From positions 1,085,511 to 1,149,510 of the forward strand of contig NZ_JAHKQJ010000007.1 in the NCBI RefSeq assembly GCF_018861045.1: 64,000 nucleotides of DNA, given 5' to 3'. The translations under genes and the position numbers were made by a program. Under the pieces are notes generated by a model that was not told where the DNA came from, made no database searches, and was given only the letters and a program-made list of their open reading frames with translations. The DNA comes from Octadecabacter sp. B2R22 (GTDB lineage Bacteria > Pseudomonadota > Alphaproteobacteria > Rhodobacterales > Rhodobacteraceae). Positions 1-7,640 of the stretch are shown here, in pieces (the stretch's first letter is position 1; each line of letters starts with the position of its first letter).

Positions 1-258
1 CGCCGCCGCAGTTTTTGCCACCGCAAAACCGGAACTGTCAGTCACCACGGACACGGTGAACTCATGCTCCGCTCCGGCCCCCGTCTTGTCCGATCGATCC
101 TTGGCAAGCTCCGGCCCCAACGCCACATAAAGGGACGGTGCAACGCCGGATGGCAAAGCATCATAAATGTCCGTTCCGACCAATCCCGACAGCGTCGCAT
201 CCGCGACAAGGGCTTGGTAAATGGCCGTCTGCAACGCCGCTGAAACGCCATAACTCAT
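1..258 (-). CDS. GTA tail-terminator-like protein (g8, DUF3168), 3' part beyond window
   Basis: The first 86 codons are present and the frame runs off the left edge. The protein starts MSYGVSAALQTAIYQALV and continues with a DAT-LSGLVGTDIYDALP stretch and PSLYVALG, typical of the DUF3168 family that closes the tail end of phage and GTA connectors. Its ATG overlaps the stop of the upstream g7 gene in an ATGA arrangement, so the two are probably translationally coupled. It is the eighth gene of a Rhodobacter-type GTA cluster read leftward, and the tail genes should follow outside the window. Assignment rests on family resemblance and synteny. Confidence 0.85.
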   Translation of the reverse strand, partial: MSYGVSAALQTAIYQALVADATLSGLVGTDIYDALPSGVAPSLYVALGPELAKDRSDKTGAGAEHEFTVSVVTDSSGFAVAKTAAA

Positions 259-590
259 GCCACTGTCTCCTCTTGTGAGGTGCAAATCAGATAGCGCCCA
301 TCGGCGTCATCTTCGGTCACACTCAAAATCCGGTAATACCGTTCGCCTTCACGGAACCGCTGTTCGGCCTGAGGGCGCGCATCGGACCCAACAGGAGCCG
401 CACGCACAACGATCTGGTAGGAAACCAGACTCAACGGAGCCGCAACCCCAGCCTTTTCACGTCCTGAACGGGCCTTCACATTGGCCCAAACGATGCCAAG
501 CGCGGCCCAACTCTCGTTGAAGCCCCCTGCGCCATCGGCCACGCGTTGCGGGGCCTCCAGCACCAGTTGGCGGTTCAAACGATACGCCAT
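255..590 (-). CDS. GTA head-tail adaptor / stopper protein (g7)
   Basis: This 111-residue protein resembles phage head-tail adaptors of the SPP1 gp16 type: an N-terminal RLNRQLVLEAP strand, a tryptophan-rich GFNESWAALGIVWANVKA segment, and a C-terminal FREGERYYRILSVTEDDADGR strand pair. It would sit between the portal-bound adaptor and the tail. The length is normal for the family. Its start shares one base with the stop of g6 (TGATG), and its stop overlaps the start of g8, so g6-g7-g8 form a tightly coupled block. Confidence 0.88.
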   Translation of the reverse strand: MAYRLNRQLVLEAPQRVADGAGGFNESWAALGIVWANVKARSGREKAGVAAPLSLVSYQIVVRAAPVGSDARPQAEQRFREGERYYRILSVTEDDADGRYLICTSQEETVA

Positions 591-1189
591 CAGGACGCAC
601 CCCCGCCCAAAATGCGCAACGTCCGGTAGCGTTCAATCAACGCGCTGACGCCGAACGGCATGCACCCGCCATCATATTGAACTTCATGGCGATATTCGTA
701 GTAATGCGCCGCCAGCAGAAACACTGCTTGTGCCAAATCAGCTGGCAAATCCGCCCACTCCGGGCCAAAGCCTGCCAACATCGTGATCTTGACAGATCCG
801 CCGTTTCCAATTGTAGGCAAAGCCCCTGAAACAGCCTCAAGCGACGGGCGCTGCATGTCGGGGCGCAGCTGATAAGCACCGGCATCAATTGCCGTCTCCG
901 TGCCCGCCCGATCCGTTATAACAACATCAACAATCGCCGAAACCGGCGCAATTGGCAGGGCCTGCGCGCAGGCGTCACGCCAACGCGTCAACGTCCAACT
1001 AAAGTCGCGCTCGATCAGCGCCTTACCGGTGCGCGCTTCAATCGCGGCCAGTGCAGATCGCAGGAACCCTTCCAGCAATCCGTCTTGCACGCCATCATCG
1101 GAAAACCCCGATCCAAGGCGCAGGTGGTCTTTGAACTGTGCAACCGGCAACGCCGCTGTCGGCACGCTGGTTTCTTCGATCAACATCAT
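590..1189 (-). CDS. GTA head-tail connector / adaptor protein (g6)
   Basis: The 199-residue product matches the phage gp6-like head-tail connector family (phiE125 gp8 type). An N-terminal FKDHLRL segment is followed by AALAAIEARTGKALIERDFSWTL-like sequence split around residues 45-70, and a C-terminal helix AVFLLAAHYYEYRHE. In the RcGTA particle the equivalent protein forms a ring under the portal. GGAG lies about seven bases before the first of two tandem ATG codons. It is separated from the capsid gene by 166 bases, the longest gap in this part of the cluster. Confidence 0.88.
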   Translation of the reverse strand: MMLIEETSVPTAALPVAQFKDHLRLGSGFSDDGVQDGLLEGFLRSALAAIEARTGKALIERDFSWTLTRWRDACAQALPIAPVSAIVDVVITDRAGTETAIDAGAYQLRPDMQRPSLEAVSGALPTIGNGGSVKITMLAGFGPEWADLPADLAQAVFLLAAHYYEYRHEVQYDGGCMPFGVSALIERYRTLRILGGGAS

Positions 1190-1281
1190 GGGTTTACTCC
1201 GAAAAGTGCCAAATCAAATACCGTCCTGAATCCGGGCGCGTGCCCCCCACATTGCTCGGACGGAAGGAAGCAACTGGACAA

Positions 1282-1298
1282 CGCGAGGGTCGCTCGCG
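1282..1298. other. Intergenic hairpin between GTA capsid and connector genes
   Basis: CGCGAG and CTCGCG form a six-base-pair perfect stem around a five-base loop, in the 166-base gap between the capsid stop and the g6 start. There is no U-run, so a strong intrinsic terminator is unlikely. It could mark 3' end processing or partial termination that keeps capsid mRNA above connector mRNA. The rest of the gap shows nothing clear. Confidence 0.4.
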
Positions 1299-1355
1299 CA
1301 CTGCACACGCCCGGACCGAACGCGAAGGCTTGCCCCCGCGCCCGTTCCGTAGGCC

Positions 1356-2555
1356 TTAGGACAGGCCGAACTTAAGAAGCTTGATCGCAGCGTAATCGCT
1401 GATCGCACCACCAACGCGCTTGGTCGCATAGAACAAGACATGTGGCTTGGCGCTGAACGGGTCACGCAAAACGCGCAGATCAGGACGTTCCGCAACGGTG
1501 TAGCCATTGCCAAAGTCGCCAAACGCAATGGATGTGCTGTCAGACGCCACATCAGGCATGTCTTCAGCAATCAGCACCGGATACCCCAGCAGACGTGCAG
1601 GCTCGCCCGCAACCAGACCATCAGACCACAAGAAACGGCCATCATTGTCTTTCAGCTTACGCACAAGGCCAGCCGTCTTGGAGTTCATCACAAATGACGC
1701 ACCCGCGCGGTACTCCGCGCCCAAAGAATAGACGAGATCAACCAGCGCATCCGCACCATTGAAATCACCATCCGTCCCCGTAACCACGTAGCCAAGGTTG
1801 CCCCAGACCCAAACGTCATTATCGACCTGTGGCGCCGTCAAGAAACCAGTCGGCTTGTCGATGCCATCGCCAGACACAAACGCCGCCGCCTCGGAACGTG
1901 CGAACTTGTCGGCAATACGACCCGCAAGCCATTCATCAATGTTGAATGCTGTGTCATCCAGCAGACGCTGGGATGCCTTTGGCAGAGCGGAAAGCTCGTG
2001 CAGCGGGATCGTAATGCGATCGATCTGCGGCGTGCCTGTCTCAGATGTCGGATCGGTCTCAGTTGCCCAACCAGCACCCATTTCCGTGTGATCAATCAGC
2101 ACGTCATAAGATGTCGCCTCAACGTTGACCACATTGGCAATCGCACGCAGCGACGCCGTAGAGGACAGCGTAGACTGAACCGTCGCAGATGTCTGTGGGT
2201 CCACCAGATAGCCACCATCAGCCGCAACAGCCGTGGACATGGATTTGCCTTCAATCTCAAGGCCACGCAACGCGTCATCTTCGCCGCTGCGCAGATAGGC
2301 CTCAAACGCCTTCTGGTGTGGCGCCTCAACAGAGGCAGCAGTGGCCAGCGCAGGGCGTGCGCCAGAAATCATGGATTTACGGTCAAGTTTTGTCATTCGG
2401 TCGTCCTGCTCTTTCAGTTTGGTTTGAATATCAGTCGTGAAGCCTTTGAAATCGGTCACAAATCCCGCCATCGCGGCTTTCAACTCGGTGGCTGGGGTCG
2501 TCGCGTCGCCGCGCGCATCTTCCCCGGCCCGAGCCTTGCACTCAGGTGTCGTCAT
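1356..2555 (-). CDS. GTA major capsid protein, HK97 fold (g5)
   Basis: The 399-residue protein has the HK97 capsid layout. A charged, coiled-coil-like N-terminal delta domain covers roughly residues 20-60. A region around 95-115 (KSMSTAVAADGGYLVDP) is where the prohead protease usually cuts. The capsid core follows, with the family signature PKASQRLLDDTAFNIDEWLA, GDGIDKPTGFL and YTVAERPDLRVLRDPFS. It forms the DNA-filled GTA head. AAAGGA lies about seven bases before the ATG. It directly follows the protease gene that matures it, and the reading frame is intact. Confidence 0.95.
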   Translation of the reverse strand: MTTPECKARAGEDARGDATTPATELKAAMAGFVTDFKGFTTDIQTKLKEQDDRMTKLDRKSMISGARPALATAASVEAPHQKAFEAYLRSGEDDALRGLEIEGKSMSTAVAADGGYLVDPQTSATVQSTLSSTASLRAIANVVNVEATSYDVLIDHTEMGAGWATETDPTSETGTPQIDRITIPLHELSALPKASQRLLDDTAFNIDEWLAGRIADKFARSEAAAFVSGDGIDKPTGFLTAPQVDNDVWVWGNLGYVVTGTDGDFNGADALVDLVYSLGAEYRAGASFVMNSKTAGLVRKLKDNDGRFLWSDGLVAGEPARLLGYPVLIAEDMPDVASDSTSIAFGDFGNGYTVAERPDLRVLRDPFSAKPHVLFYATKRVGGAISDYAAIKLLKFGLS

Positions 2556-2594
2556 GTTCGGATCCTTTCAGATCAATGGGTGGAAACGCCGGTC

Positions 2595-3137
2595 CTAACG
2601 GTGGCCCAGCACAGCGCGGGCATCCTCAAACACCCCCGCCAATTCGCGCAGGGCCTCAGCCGCAGGGTCATCCCCCTTAGCCCCCACCCGCGCATCCGGA
2701 AGCATCGGGAACGTGACCAAAGACACCTCCCAAAGTTCCAACTCAGACAAAAGGCGACCGCCCTTGTCATTCTTCGTGGCCCGCACCGTGCGGTAACCAA
2801 TGGAAAGCCCGTCAATCGCGCCCGCCTCAATCAGCGCTGCCGCCTCTCGGCCTTTGGCGACATCGCGCAGGATACGCCCCTTAACCCACAGGCCGGCCTT
2901 ATCCTCGCGGACCTCGCCCCAAACCCCGATGGGTTGCGCAGGATCATGTTGCCACAACATCTTCACGCGCCCGCCTTTGCTCGCCAGCTTGTCCAGGGAC
3001 GCCGCATAAGCACCGGTCTCAACCACATCGCCACCTTGGTCGGTCTTGCCAAACAGCGACGCATAGCCGCTGATCTCAATCCCGTTCTCGACGGCAACAC
3101 TGTCCCCAAGGGCTATAAATTTATGTTCTAAAGTCAT
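2595..3137 (-). CDS. GTA prohead maturation protease, HK97 family (g4)
   Basis: This 180-residue serine protease belongs to the HK97 prohead protease family (peptidase U35/S78). It shows the N-terminal ISGYASLFGKTDQGGDVVETGAY signature in two parts (residues 23-45), a conserved histidine in MLWQHDPAQPIGVW near residue 65, and GLSIGYRT with the probable nucleophile serine near residue 112. It would cleave the capsid N-terminal delta domain during head assembly. AGGAG stands before the ATG. It lies between g3.5 and the capsid gene, as in RcGTA. Confidence 0.93.
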   Translation of the reverse strand: MTLEHKFIALGDSVAVENGIEISGYASLFGKTDQGGDVVETGAYAASLDKLASKGGRVKMLWQHDPAQPIGVWGEVREDKAGLWVKGRILRDVAKGREAAALIEAGAIDGLSIGYRTVRATKNDKGGRLLSELELWEVSLVTFPMLPDARVGAKGDDPAAEALRELAGVFEDARAVLGHR

Positions 3138-3148
3138 GTCATCTCCTC

Positions 3149-3367
3149 TCAGGGTGCCGCATTCAGGATCGATTCAACCGCCTGCGCCAATATCACCCCA
3201 ACCACACCGTAAACCGTCAGCCACAAACGGCGCTCCAGCCGTTCCATCATCGCTTCGATCTTCCCCAATTGAGAATTCACCTGCGCAAATTGCAGCGCTG
3301 CCACCCTCTCATGGGCTTCAACGCGCAACGATGGTCCGCATTCAAAGCTCTCGCGCGGATCAGCCAT
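3149..3367 (-). CDS. Small GTA membrane protein (g3.5)
   Basis: The 72-residue protein begins MADPRESFECGPSLRVEAHE. It has an amphipathic helix (residues 20-46, QFAQVNSQLGKIEAMMERLE) and a single C-terminal transmembrane helix (LWLTVYGVVGVILAQAVES). The size, topology and position between portal and protease match orfg3.5 of RcGTA, whose role is unclear. Its start overlaps the end of the portal gene by eight bases. I chose this ATG rather than an upstream one in the same frame because the longer version would only extend antisense-like sequence into the portal gene. Confidence 0.8.
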   Translation of the reverse strand: MADPRESFECGPSLRVEAHERVAALQFAQVNSQLGKIEAMMERLERRLWLTVYGVVGVILAQAVESILNAAP

Positions 3368-4541
3368 CACCCACCTCAAGCGCAGGCAGCCCCAACAGGT
3401 TCCGCTTTTCTGCATCTGTGAGGAACGGCGCACTGCTGATCCGGCTCCACTGCGCATCACGTTCGTCCGACAGCGCTGCAACTTGGTCCAAGTCGGGCTT
3501 GAGATGGAAACTCTCCCCCGTGAAATCACCCAACCAATGAGCAATCGACCCCGTTACGCGCGTCACCAATGGCAACACCGTCAAACGATAAAACGCACGG
3601 TTGGCCTCTTGGTAATTCGCGTAAGTGGCATCCCCCGTCAGCCCCAGCAGCATCGGCGGCACCCCAAAGGCAATCGCGATCTCTCTTGCTGCGGCTTCCT
3701 TGGTTTTCTGGAATTCCATGTCGGACGGGCTAAAGCCCATTGGTTTCCAGTCCAAACCACCTTCTAGCAACATCGGACGGCCCGCATTGCGCGCACCCTG
3801 ATGTTGGCTCTCCATCTCACTAAGCAACCGATCATACTGATCGCTGCTCAACTGGCTCTGCCCCTCAGCACCTTTGTAAACAATGGCACCACTTGGCCGC
3901 GCCGCATTGTCGAGCAACGCTTTGGACCACCGGCTCGCCGCGTTATGCACATCAAGCGCCTGCGCAGCCGCCTGCATCGGGCTTAGCCCATAGTGATCAT
4001 CCTGCGGGTGGAACGACTTGATGTGACACACAGGGCTTGGGCCCTCGCCCACCGCAAACCGATGTTTGCGCCCGCCAACCGTGTAGTCATACCCCACAGG
4101 CCAGCCATCCGTCCCGGGAACCAATGTCATCCGGTCGCTGCGCAACACATGCAACTCAAGCGGAACGTCCTCGCCACCGACGGCCTCAAGGTATCCATTG
4201 CCTGTCAGCAGCAACTGACCAAACAAAGCTTCAAACAACTCGGCGCGGCCCTGCGCCCCATTCGGACGCGCAACCAGCTCCAGAACCGGATGCGTGTCAT
4301 AACGACGTTCGCAGTCTTGCAACACTAACGGTAACGCCGCTGCCGCCTCTGCGATCAATTTCACTGCACGAAACCCTACAGGGTTGGCCGTGAACCCACC
4401 GCGTGTCAGCGACGCCGTATCACGCGCACCCCAAACTGCCCGCCCCGCAGATCCCCACGCGGCAATCTTCCCCGTCGCGGATGCCTTCACCTCAGGCACT
4501 GCCTGCTGTTCGCCGTCCGCTCGCTTTAGAAAATCAAACAT
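3360..4541 (-). CDS. GTA portal protein, HK97 family (g3)
   Basis: The 393-residue protein is an HK97-type portal, the twelve-fold ring through which DNA enters the head. Recognisable family stretches include NPVGFRAVKLIAEAAAALPL, LLLTGNGYLEAVGG, DHYGLSPMQAAAQALDVHN, EFQKTKEAAAREIAIAFGVP and PPMLLGLTGDATYANYQEAN. The length is normal for GTA portals. AGGGGA lies about seven bases before the ATG. It follows the large terminase after a 133-base gap and overlaps the small g3.5 gene. Confidence 0.95.
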   Translation of the reverse strand: MFDFLKRADGEQQAVPEVKASATGKIAAWGSAGRAVWGARDTASLTRGGFTANPVGFRAVKLIAEAAAALPLVLQDCERRYDTHPVLELVARPNGAQGRAELFEALFGQLLLTGNGYLEAVGGEDVPLELHVLRSDRMTLVPGTDGWPVGYDYTVGGRKHRFAVGEGPSPVCHIKSFHPQDDHYGLSPMQAAAQALDVHNAASRWSKALLDNAARPSGAIVYKGAEGQSQLSSDQYDRLLSEMESQHQGARNAGRPMLLEGGLDWKPMGFSPSDMEFQKTKEAAAREIAIAFGVPPMLLGLTGDATYANYQEANRAFYRLTVLPLVTRVTGSIAHWLGDFTGESFHLKPDLDQVAALSDERDAQWSRISSAPFLTDAEKRNLLGLPALEVGDG

Positions 4542-4655
4542 TCAAATCCCCTCTGGTGCCGCCGCATCATGGCGTCTCATCCAACACGATATAATTTCGT
4601 CTAAATTTGCTTCGGAATGCTAAAGGCACCGTTCGCTGCCTGCGCAACACCCCGA

Positions 4656-4679
4656 TATCGCCATGAAAATATGGCTATA
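4656..4679. other. Hairpin at the 3' end of the large terminase gene
   Basis: GCCAT and ATGGC form a perfect stem around a six-base AT loop, extended by three more pairs after one mismatch. It straddles the terminase stop codon, in the 133-base gap before the portal gene. There is no U-run. It may be an mRNA processing or stability element. Nothing else was seen in the gap. Confidence 0.35.
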
Positions 4680-6075
4680 ACTGCCGAACCTGCGGCGACC
4701 GCCACCGCTTCGCCGGCTCGATAAACAGATCCGTAATCGCCCAGACCAAGGCATCCACGCGGTCAGGGGATCCCTGTCCCGTAAACCCTTGCGCGGTCAT
4801 CTGGCACATCTCATCTTCCAGCGCCCCAAGCCCCAGAACATGATGAACACGCCCTTGTTCATACAAAGCAGCCACAGGCTCGGCGCGCATGGATTTCCCG
4901 CGCGTCGCATGCACCCCGCGATAGGGCACCGTCGGATCAATGGAACGCACAATGGTCTCAACCATCGCCCCGCCTTGGTTCACTTCCGCCACCAGCCGCT
5001 CCGCGCCATGGCGATCCATGGCGGCAATTGCCGCCGCCGCCCACTCATTGGGGCTCGCTCCTTGGATGCTCGCATCTTCGAGAACAAAGACCTTCCAATC
5101 AGACACCGGTCCTTGGCTCATGATCCCGGCCACAACAATCCCGCACGCATCCGACGTCGCATTCGCCCCCGCAGGCGGGTCAACCGCCACCACAATGCGG
5201 TCCAGTTCCGGCACTGCCTTCACATGAGCAGCCTCAACCGTCGCAGACGACCACAGCGCCCCATCGACGTCCGCCAACAACACGCCGTCCAGCTCTTGGC
5301 GCCCCAACCGTGTGCCCGCATAGCGCTCCTGAACCTCGGCCAGAAAACTGTCGGCAAGGTAGGCACGGTTCGCTTCCGTGGACGCATGGGTTTGAACCGT
5401 GCTGCTCCGCTCCAAAAGCTCTTTCAATATTCCAACATTTCGCGGCGTAGTAGTGACACATGCGCGTGGATTCTTGCCTAAACGCAATCCAAACTGCATC
5501 ATATCCCACGTATCCTGCGCCTTTGGCCATTTCGCCAATTCGTCCGCCCACACGGCGTCAAACTGCGGTCCACGCAGCCGTTCAGGATCAAACGCCGAAA
5601 ACAATCGCGCCTCAGCGCCATTTGGCCAAACCAACATCTGCCGTCCAGAAATCCATTGCGGTCGGCGGTCCGGAGGCGAACAGGCCAAGATGCCACTTTC
5701 ACCAAACACCATAACCTCGCGCGCCTGTTCCATCGTTTCACCGATCAACCCAACACGTTTCGCTAAACCGGGGTCGCGCGGACGCGACCCCTCAACCATA
5801 GACCTGACCCATTCACTGCCCGCGCGTGTCTTGCCTGCACCGCGCCCACCAAGAATAACCCATGTCCGCCAATCCCCCTCAGGGGGCAACTGATGGTCCA
5901 ACGCCCAAAAGTCGAACAAGTAGGGCAGCGCCCTAACCTGCTCATCCGTCAAGCTCCTCAAGAATTGCTTACGATCTGCAACATCGGCGGATGCGACCAA
6001 GGCGGCACCCGATCTCACGTCTGAGGGCGGCGAAGTCGATGTCCCCTTCTCCCAGCCCGTCTCCGAATTTGTCAT
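4675..6075 (-). CDS. GTA large terminase subunit (g2), ATPase/nuclease
   Basis: The large terminase drives headful DNA packaging and cuts the DNA. Walker A (GGRGAGKTRAG, residues 76-86) and Walker B (AVWADE, residues 174-179) are intact. The C-terminal RNase H-like nuclease half shows VVAVDPPAG, RLVAEVNQGG and DRVDALVWAITDL. I placed the start at the ATG with GAGAGG nine bases upstream (466 residues). An ATG 39 bases further out and a TTG near 6000 are alternatives. The start overlaps the small terminase gene by about 107 bases, an overlap seen in other GTA clusters. Confidence 0.92.
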   Translation of the reverse strand: MTNSETGWEKGTSTSPPSDVRSGAALVASADVADRKQFLRSLTDEQVRALPYLFDFWALDHQLPPEGDWRTWVILGGRGAGKTRAGSEWVRSMVEGSRPRDPGLAKRVGLIGETMEQAREVMVFGESGILACSPPDRRPQWISGRQMLVWPNGAEARLFSAFDPERLRGPQFDAVWADELAKWPKAQDTWDMMQFGLRLGKNPRACVTTTPRNVGILKELLERSSTVQTHASTEANRAYLADSFLAEVQERYAGTRLGRQELDGVLLADVDGALWSSATVEAAHVKAVPELDRIVVAVDPPAGANATSDACGIVVAGIMSQGPVSDWKVFVLEDASIQGASPNEWAAAAIAAMDRHGAERLVAEVNQGGAMVETIVRSIDPTVPYRGVHATRGKSMRAEPVAALYEQGRVHHVLGLGALEDEMCQMTAQGFTGQGSPDRVDALVWAITDLFIEPAKRWRSPQVRQL

Positions 6076-6292
6076 TGAAGTCTGCCTCTCTCTTGCGAGC
6101 TTCCGCGATTGCATCGGTCAGACGGGACATCTGTTTGGGCAACAGATCTATGTCCTTAAAGTCCCCTGCCTTCACAAGGTCCAACACGACACTCAGCGTC
6201 TCGCCAATGGTTTCGTAAAGCTGCCTAGCCTCCTCGATACGTTCAGCAGCCGATTTCTGTTCGGTGGGAACACCACCGCTTTGGTCTGTCAT
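5969..6292 (-). CDS. GTA small terminase-like protein (g1)
   Basis: The 107-residue product has a helical, charged core (AAERIEEARQLYETIGETL, then KQMSRLTDAIAEARKREADF) and ends in a basic tail. This fits the first gene of the RcGTA cluster, which encodes a small terminase. GTA small terminases are thought to lack specific DNA recognition, in line with random packaging of host DNA. GAGGGG lies ten bases before the ATG. It is the first gene of the GTA operon in this window. Confidence 0.85.
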   Translation of the reverse strand: MTDQSGGVPTEQKSAAERIEEARQLYETIGETLSVVLDLVKAGDFKDIDLLPKQMSRLTDAIAEARKREADFNDKFGDGLGEGDIDFAALRREIGCRLGRIRRCCRS

Positions 6293-6330
6293 TATTGAAG
6301 TTCCCCTCTCGGGTTGCTCCGCCCATGAGA

Positions 6331-6366
6331 ACGAAAAAGGGCGCTAGGGAAGTGTCCCAAGCGCCC
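6331..6366 (-). terminator. Intrinsic terminator after fabF-mltG, inside the GTA leader region
   Basis: GGGCGCT and AGCGCCC pair, then continue after one mismatch into GGGA/TCCC around an AGTG loop. On the minus strand the stem is followed by five Ts. It lies between mltG and the first GTA gene, only about 40 bases before the GTA small terminase start. Any GTA promoter must therefore read through it or overlap it. Confidence 0.75.
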
Positions 6367-6423
6367 GCTTAATTTCGACCAGCGCAGTATCAAACTACGC
6401 AAAGTGTCGGTTTTTTCCAAATA

Positions 6424-6438
6424 TTAACAGATAGTTAC
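6424..6438. promoter_or_regulatory. Near-consensus CtrA-type site upstream of GTA operon
   Basis: TTAA-CAGATAG-TTAC matches the CtrA consensus TTAA-N7-TTAA at seven of eight positions. It lies about 130 bases before the GTA small terminase start and just past the end of mltG. CtrA is required for GTA expression in several Rhodobacterales. Direct binding here is inferred. Confidence 0.4.
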
Positions 6439-6467
6439 CGCGCCCACATGGAACACTTCGTTAACCC

Positions 6468-7640
6468 TTAATTGTCACCCGATGCGGCACGTTCAGCCTC
6501 AAGACGGCGATAAATCGCAACGTTTGCGTTGTGCTCATCCAAGGTCACAGCAAAGTTGTGCCCGTCTCTCGGGTTCAACGTTTTCGCCACAAAGAAGATG
6601 AAATCCGTGTCTGACGGGTTCAACGCCGCCTCGATAGATCCACGCCCTGGATTGGCAATTGGCGTCTGCGGCAGCCCCTCGATTACATAGGTATTCCAAG
6701 GTGTTTCCGCCCGAAGCTCACTTTGGCGTAAACCGCGCCCCAACACACCTTCGCCCAGCGTAACGCCATAGATGACCGTCGGGTCAGTCTGCAGGCGCAT
6801 GCCTTGGTTCAAGCGGTTGATAAACACCGATGCCACGTCAAAACGCTCATCAGAGGTCGACGCCTCCTTCTCGATGATTGATGCAAGAATCAGGGCCTCT
6901 TCTGGGGACGCCAGCGGCAATCCATCGGCCCGCGACTCCCACGCGTCTGCCAGAACGCGCGTTTGTGCCGCTTCCATTTTGTCCAACAATTCGGCCACCG
7001 AATCCCCGGGTTGAACCTGATAGGAATCGGGTGCCAACATGCCCTCAGCTGGAATTTCGTTCACGGAACCTTCCATGACGTCCAGTGAATTCAGGGCTTG
7101 CACAACCTGCCAGCTCGTCACGCCCTCGGCAAATACCACGTTAAATTGCGTGTCGCTCGCCTCTCGCGCTTCTGTGAAAATTGCAGGGGCATCCTCTTCC
7201 GAAGGATTAAATTGTGCCAGCTCAACAAAGTCACCCGTTGCTGGGTCCAATTCGCGCACCTCAGCCAAAACCCGATTGATACCAACGCGATAGATGATCT
7301 GCGTCCCACATGAACTCGGCCCACCGCGCGTCACAATATCCACGATCTCTTCCATGGACGCCCCAACAGGCACCAGAAAACTACCCGCCTTCAACTGCGA
7401 TGCTTTGTTCGCGTAATCTACACCAATCCGAAAAAGCGCAGGAGAGGAAATCGCGTCTTGCTCGGCAAGGCTCTCGCTCACGATCCGCATGTTGGACCCT
7501 GAACGGACCTGCAAACAGATCGCTTGTTCCAAAGGCCCTTCAGCGCTGTATTCGTTGGTTCCCCAAGCGATCACACCGGCAAACAGGAACAACGCGACGA
7601 TGAAAAACGTCAGCGCGTTGGCCGCGATATGTTTCCACAT
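6468..7640 (-). CDS. mltG: Endolytic murein transglycosylase MltG
   Basis: MltG (YceG family) cuts nascent peptidoglycan glycan strands in the inner membrane and helps set strand length. The 390-residue protein has one N-terminal transmembrane helix (residues 10-27) and a LysM-like region. The YceG catalytic domain follows, with MLAPDSYQV near residue 201 and the catalytic glutamate in ILASIIEKEA (about E257), then INRLNQGMRLQTDPTVIYG. The start codon follows the fabF stop with no gap (TAAATG), so it is co-transcribed with fabF. Confidence 0.95.
   Translation of the reverse strand: MWKHIAANALTFFIVALFLFAGVIAWGTNEYSAEGPLEQAICLQVRSGSNMRIVSESLAEQDAISSPALFRIGVDYANKASQLKAGSFLVPVGASMEEIVDIVTRGGPSSCGTQIIYRVGINRVLAEVRELDPATGDFVELAQFNPSEEDAPAIFTEAREASDTQFNVVFAEGVTSWQVVQALNSLDVMEGSVNEIPAEGMLAPDSYQVQPGDSVAELLDKMEAAQTRVLADAWESRADGLPLASPEEALILASIIEKEASTSDERFDVASVFINRLNQGMRLQTDPTVIYGVTLGEGVLGRGLRQSELRAETPWNTYVIEGLPQTPIANPGRGSIEAALNPSDTDFIFFVAKTLNPRDGHNFAVTLDEHNANVAIYRRLEAERAASGDN

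Noticed and set aside
1998-3131. A 377-codon plus-strand frame across the GTA capsid and protease genes
   Set aside because: It is a shadow of two well-conserved minus-strand phage genes.
1-6292. An integrated temperate prophage
   Set aside because: There is no integrase, repressor, lysis or attachment site. Gene order and sizes match the Rhodobacter gene transfer agent, and the cluster sits beside core fab genes.
6459-6471. TTAACCCTTAA-type sequence near the mltG end as another CtrA site
   Set aside because: The spacing between the two TTAA halves is three bases, not seven.
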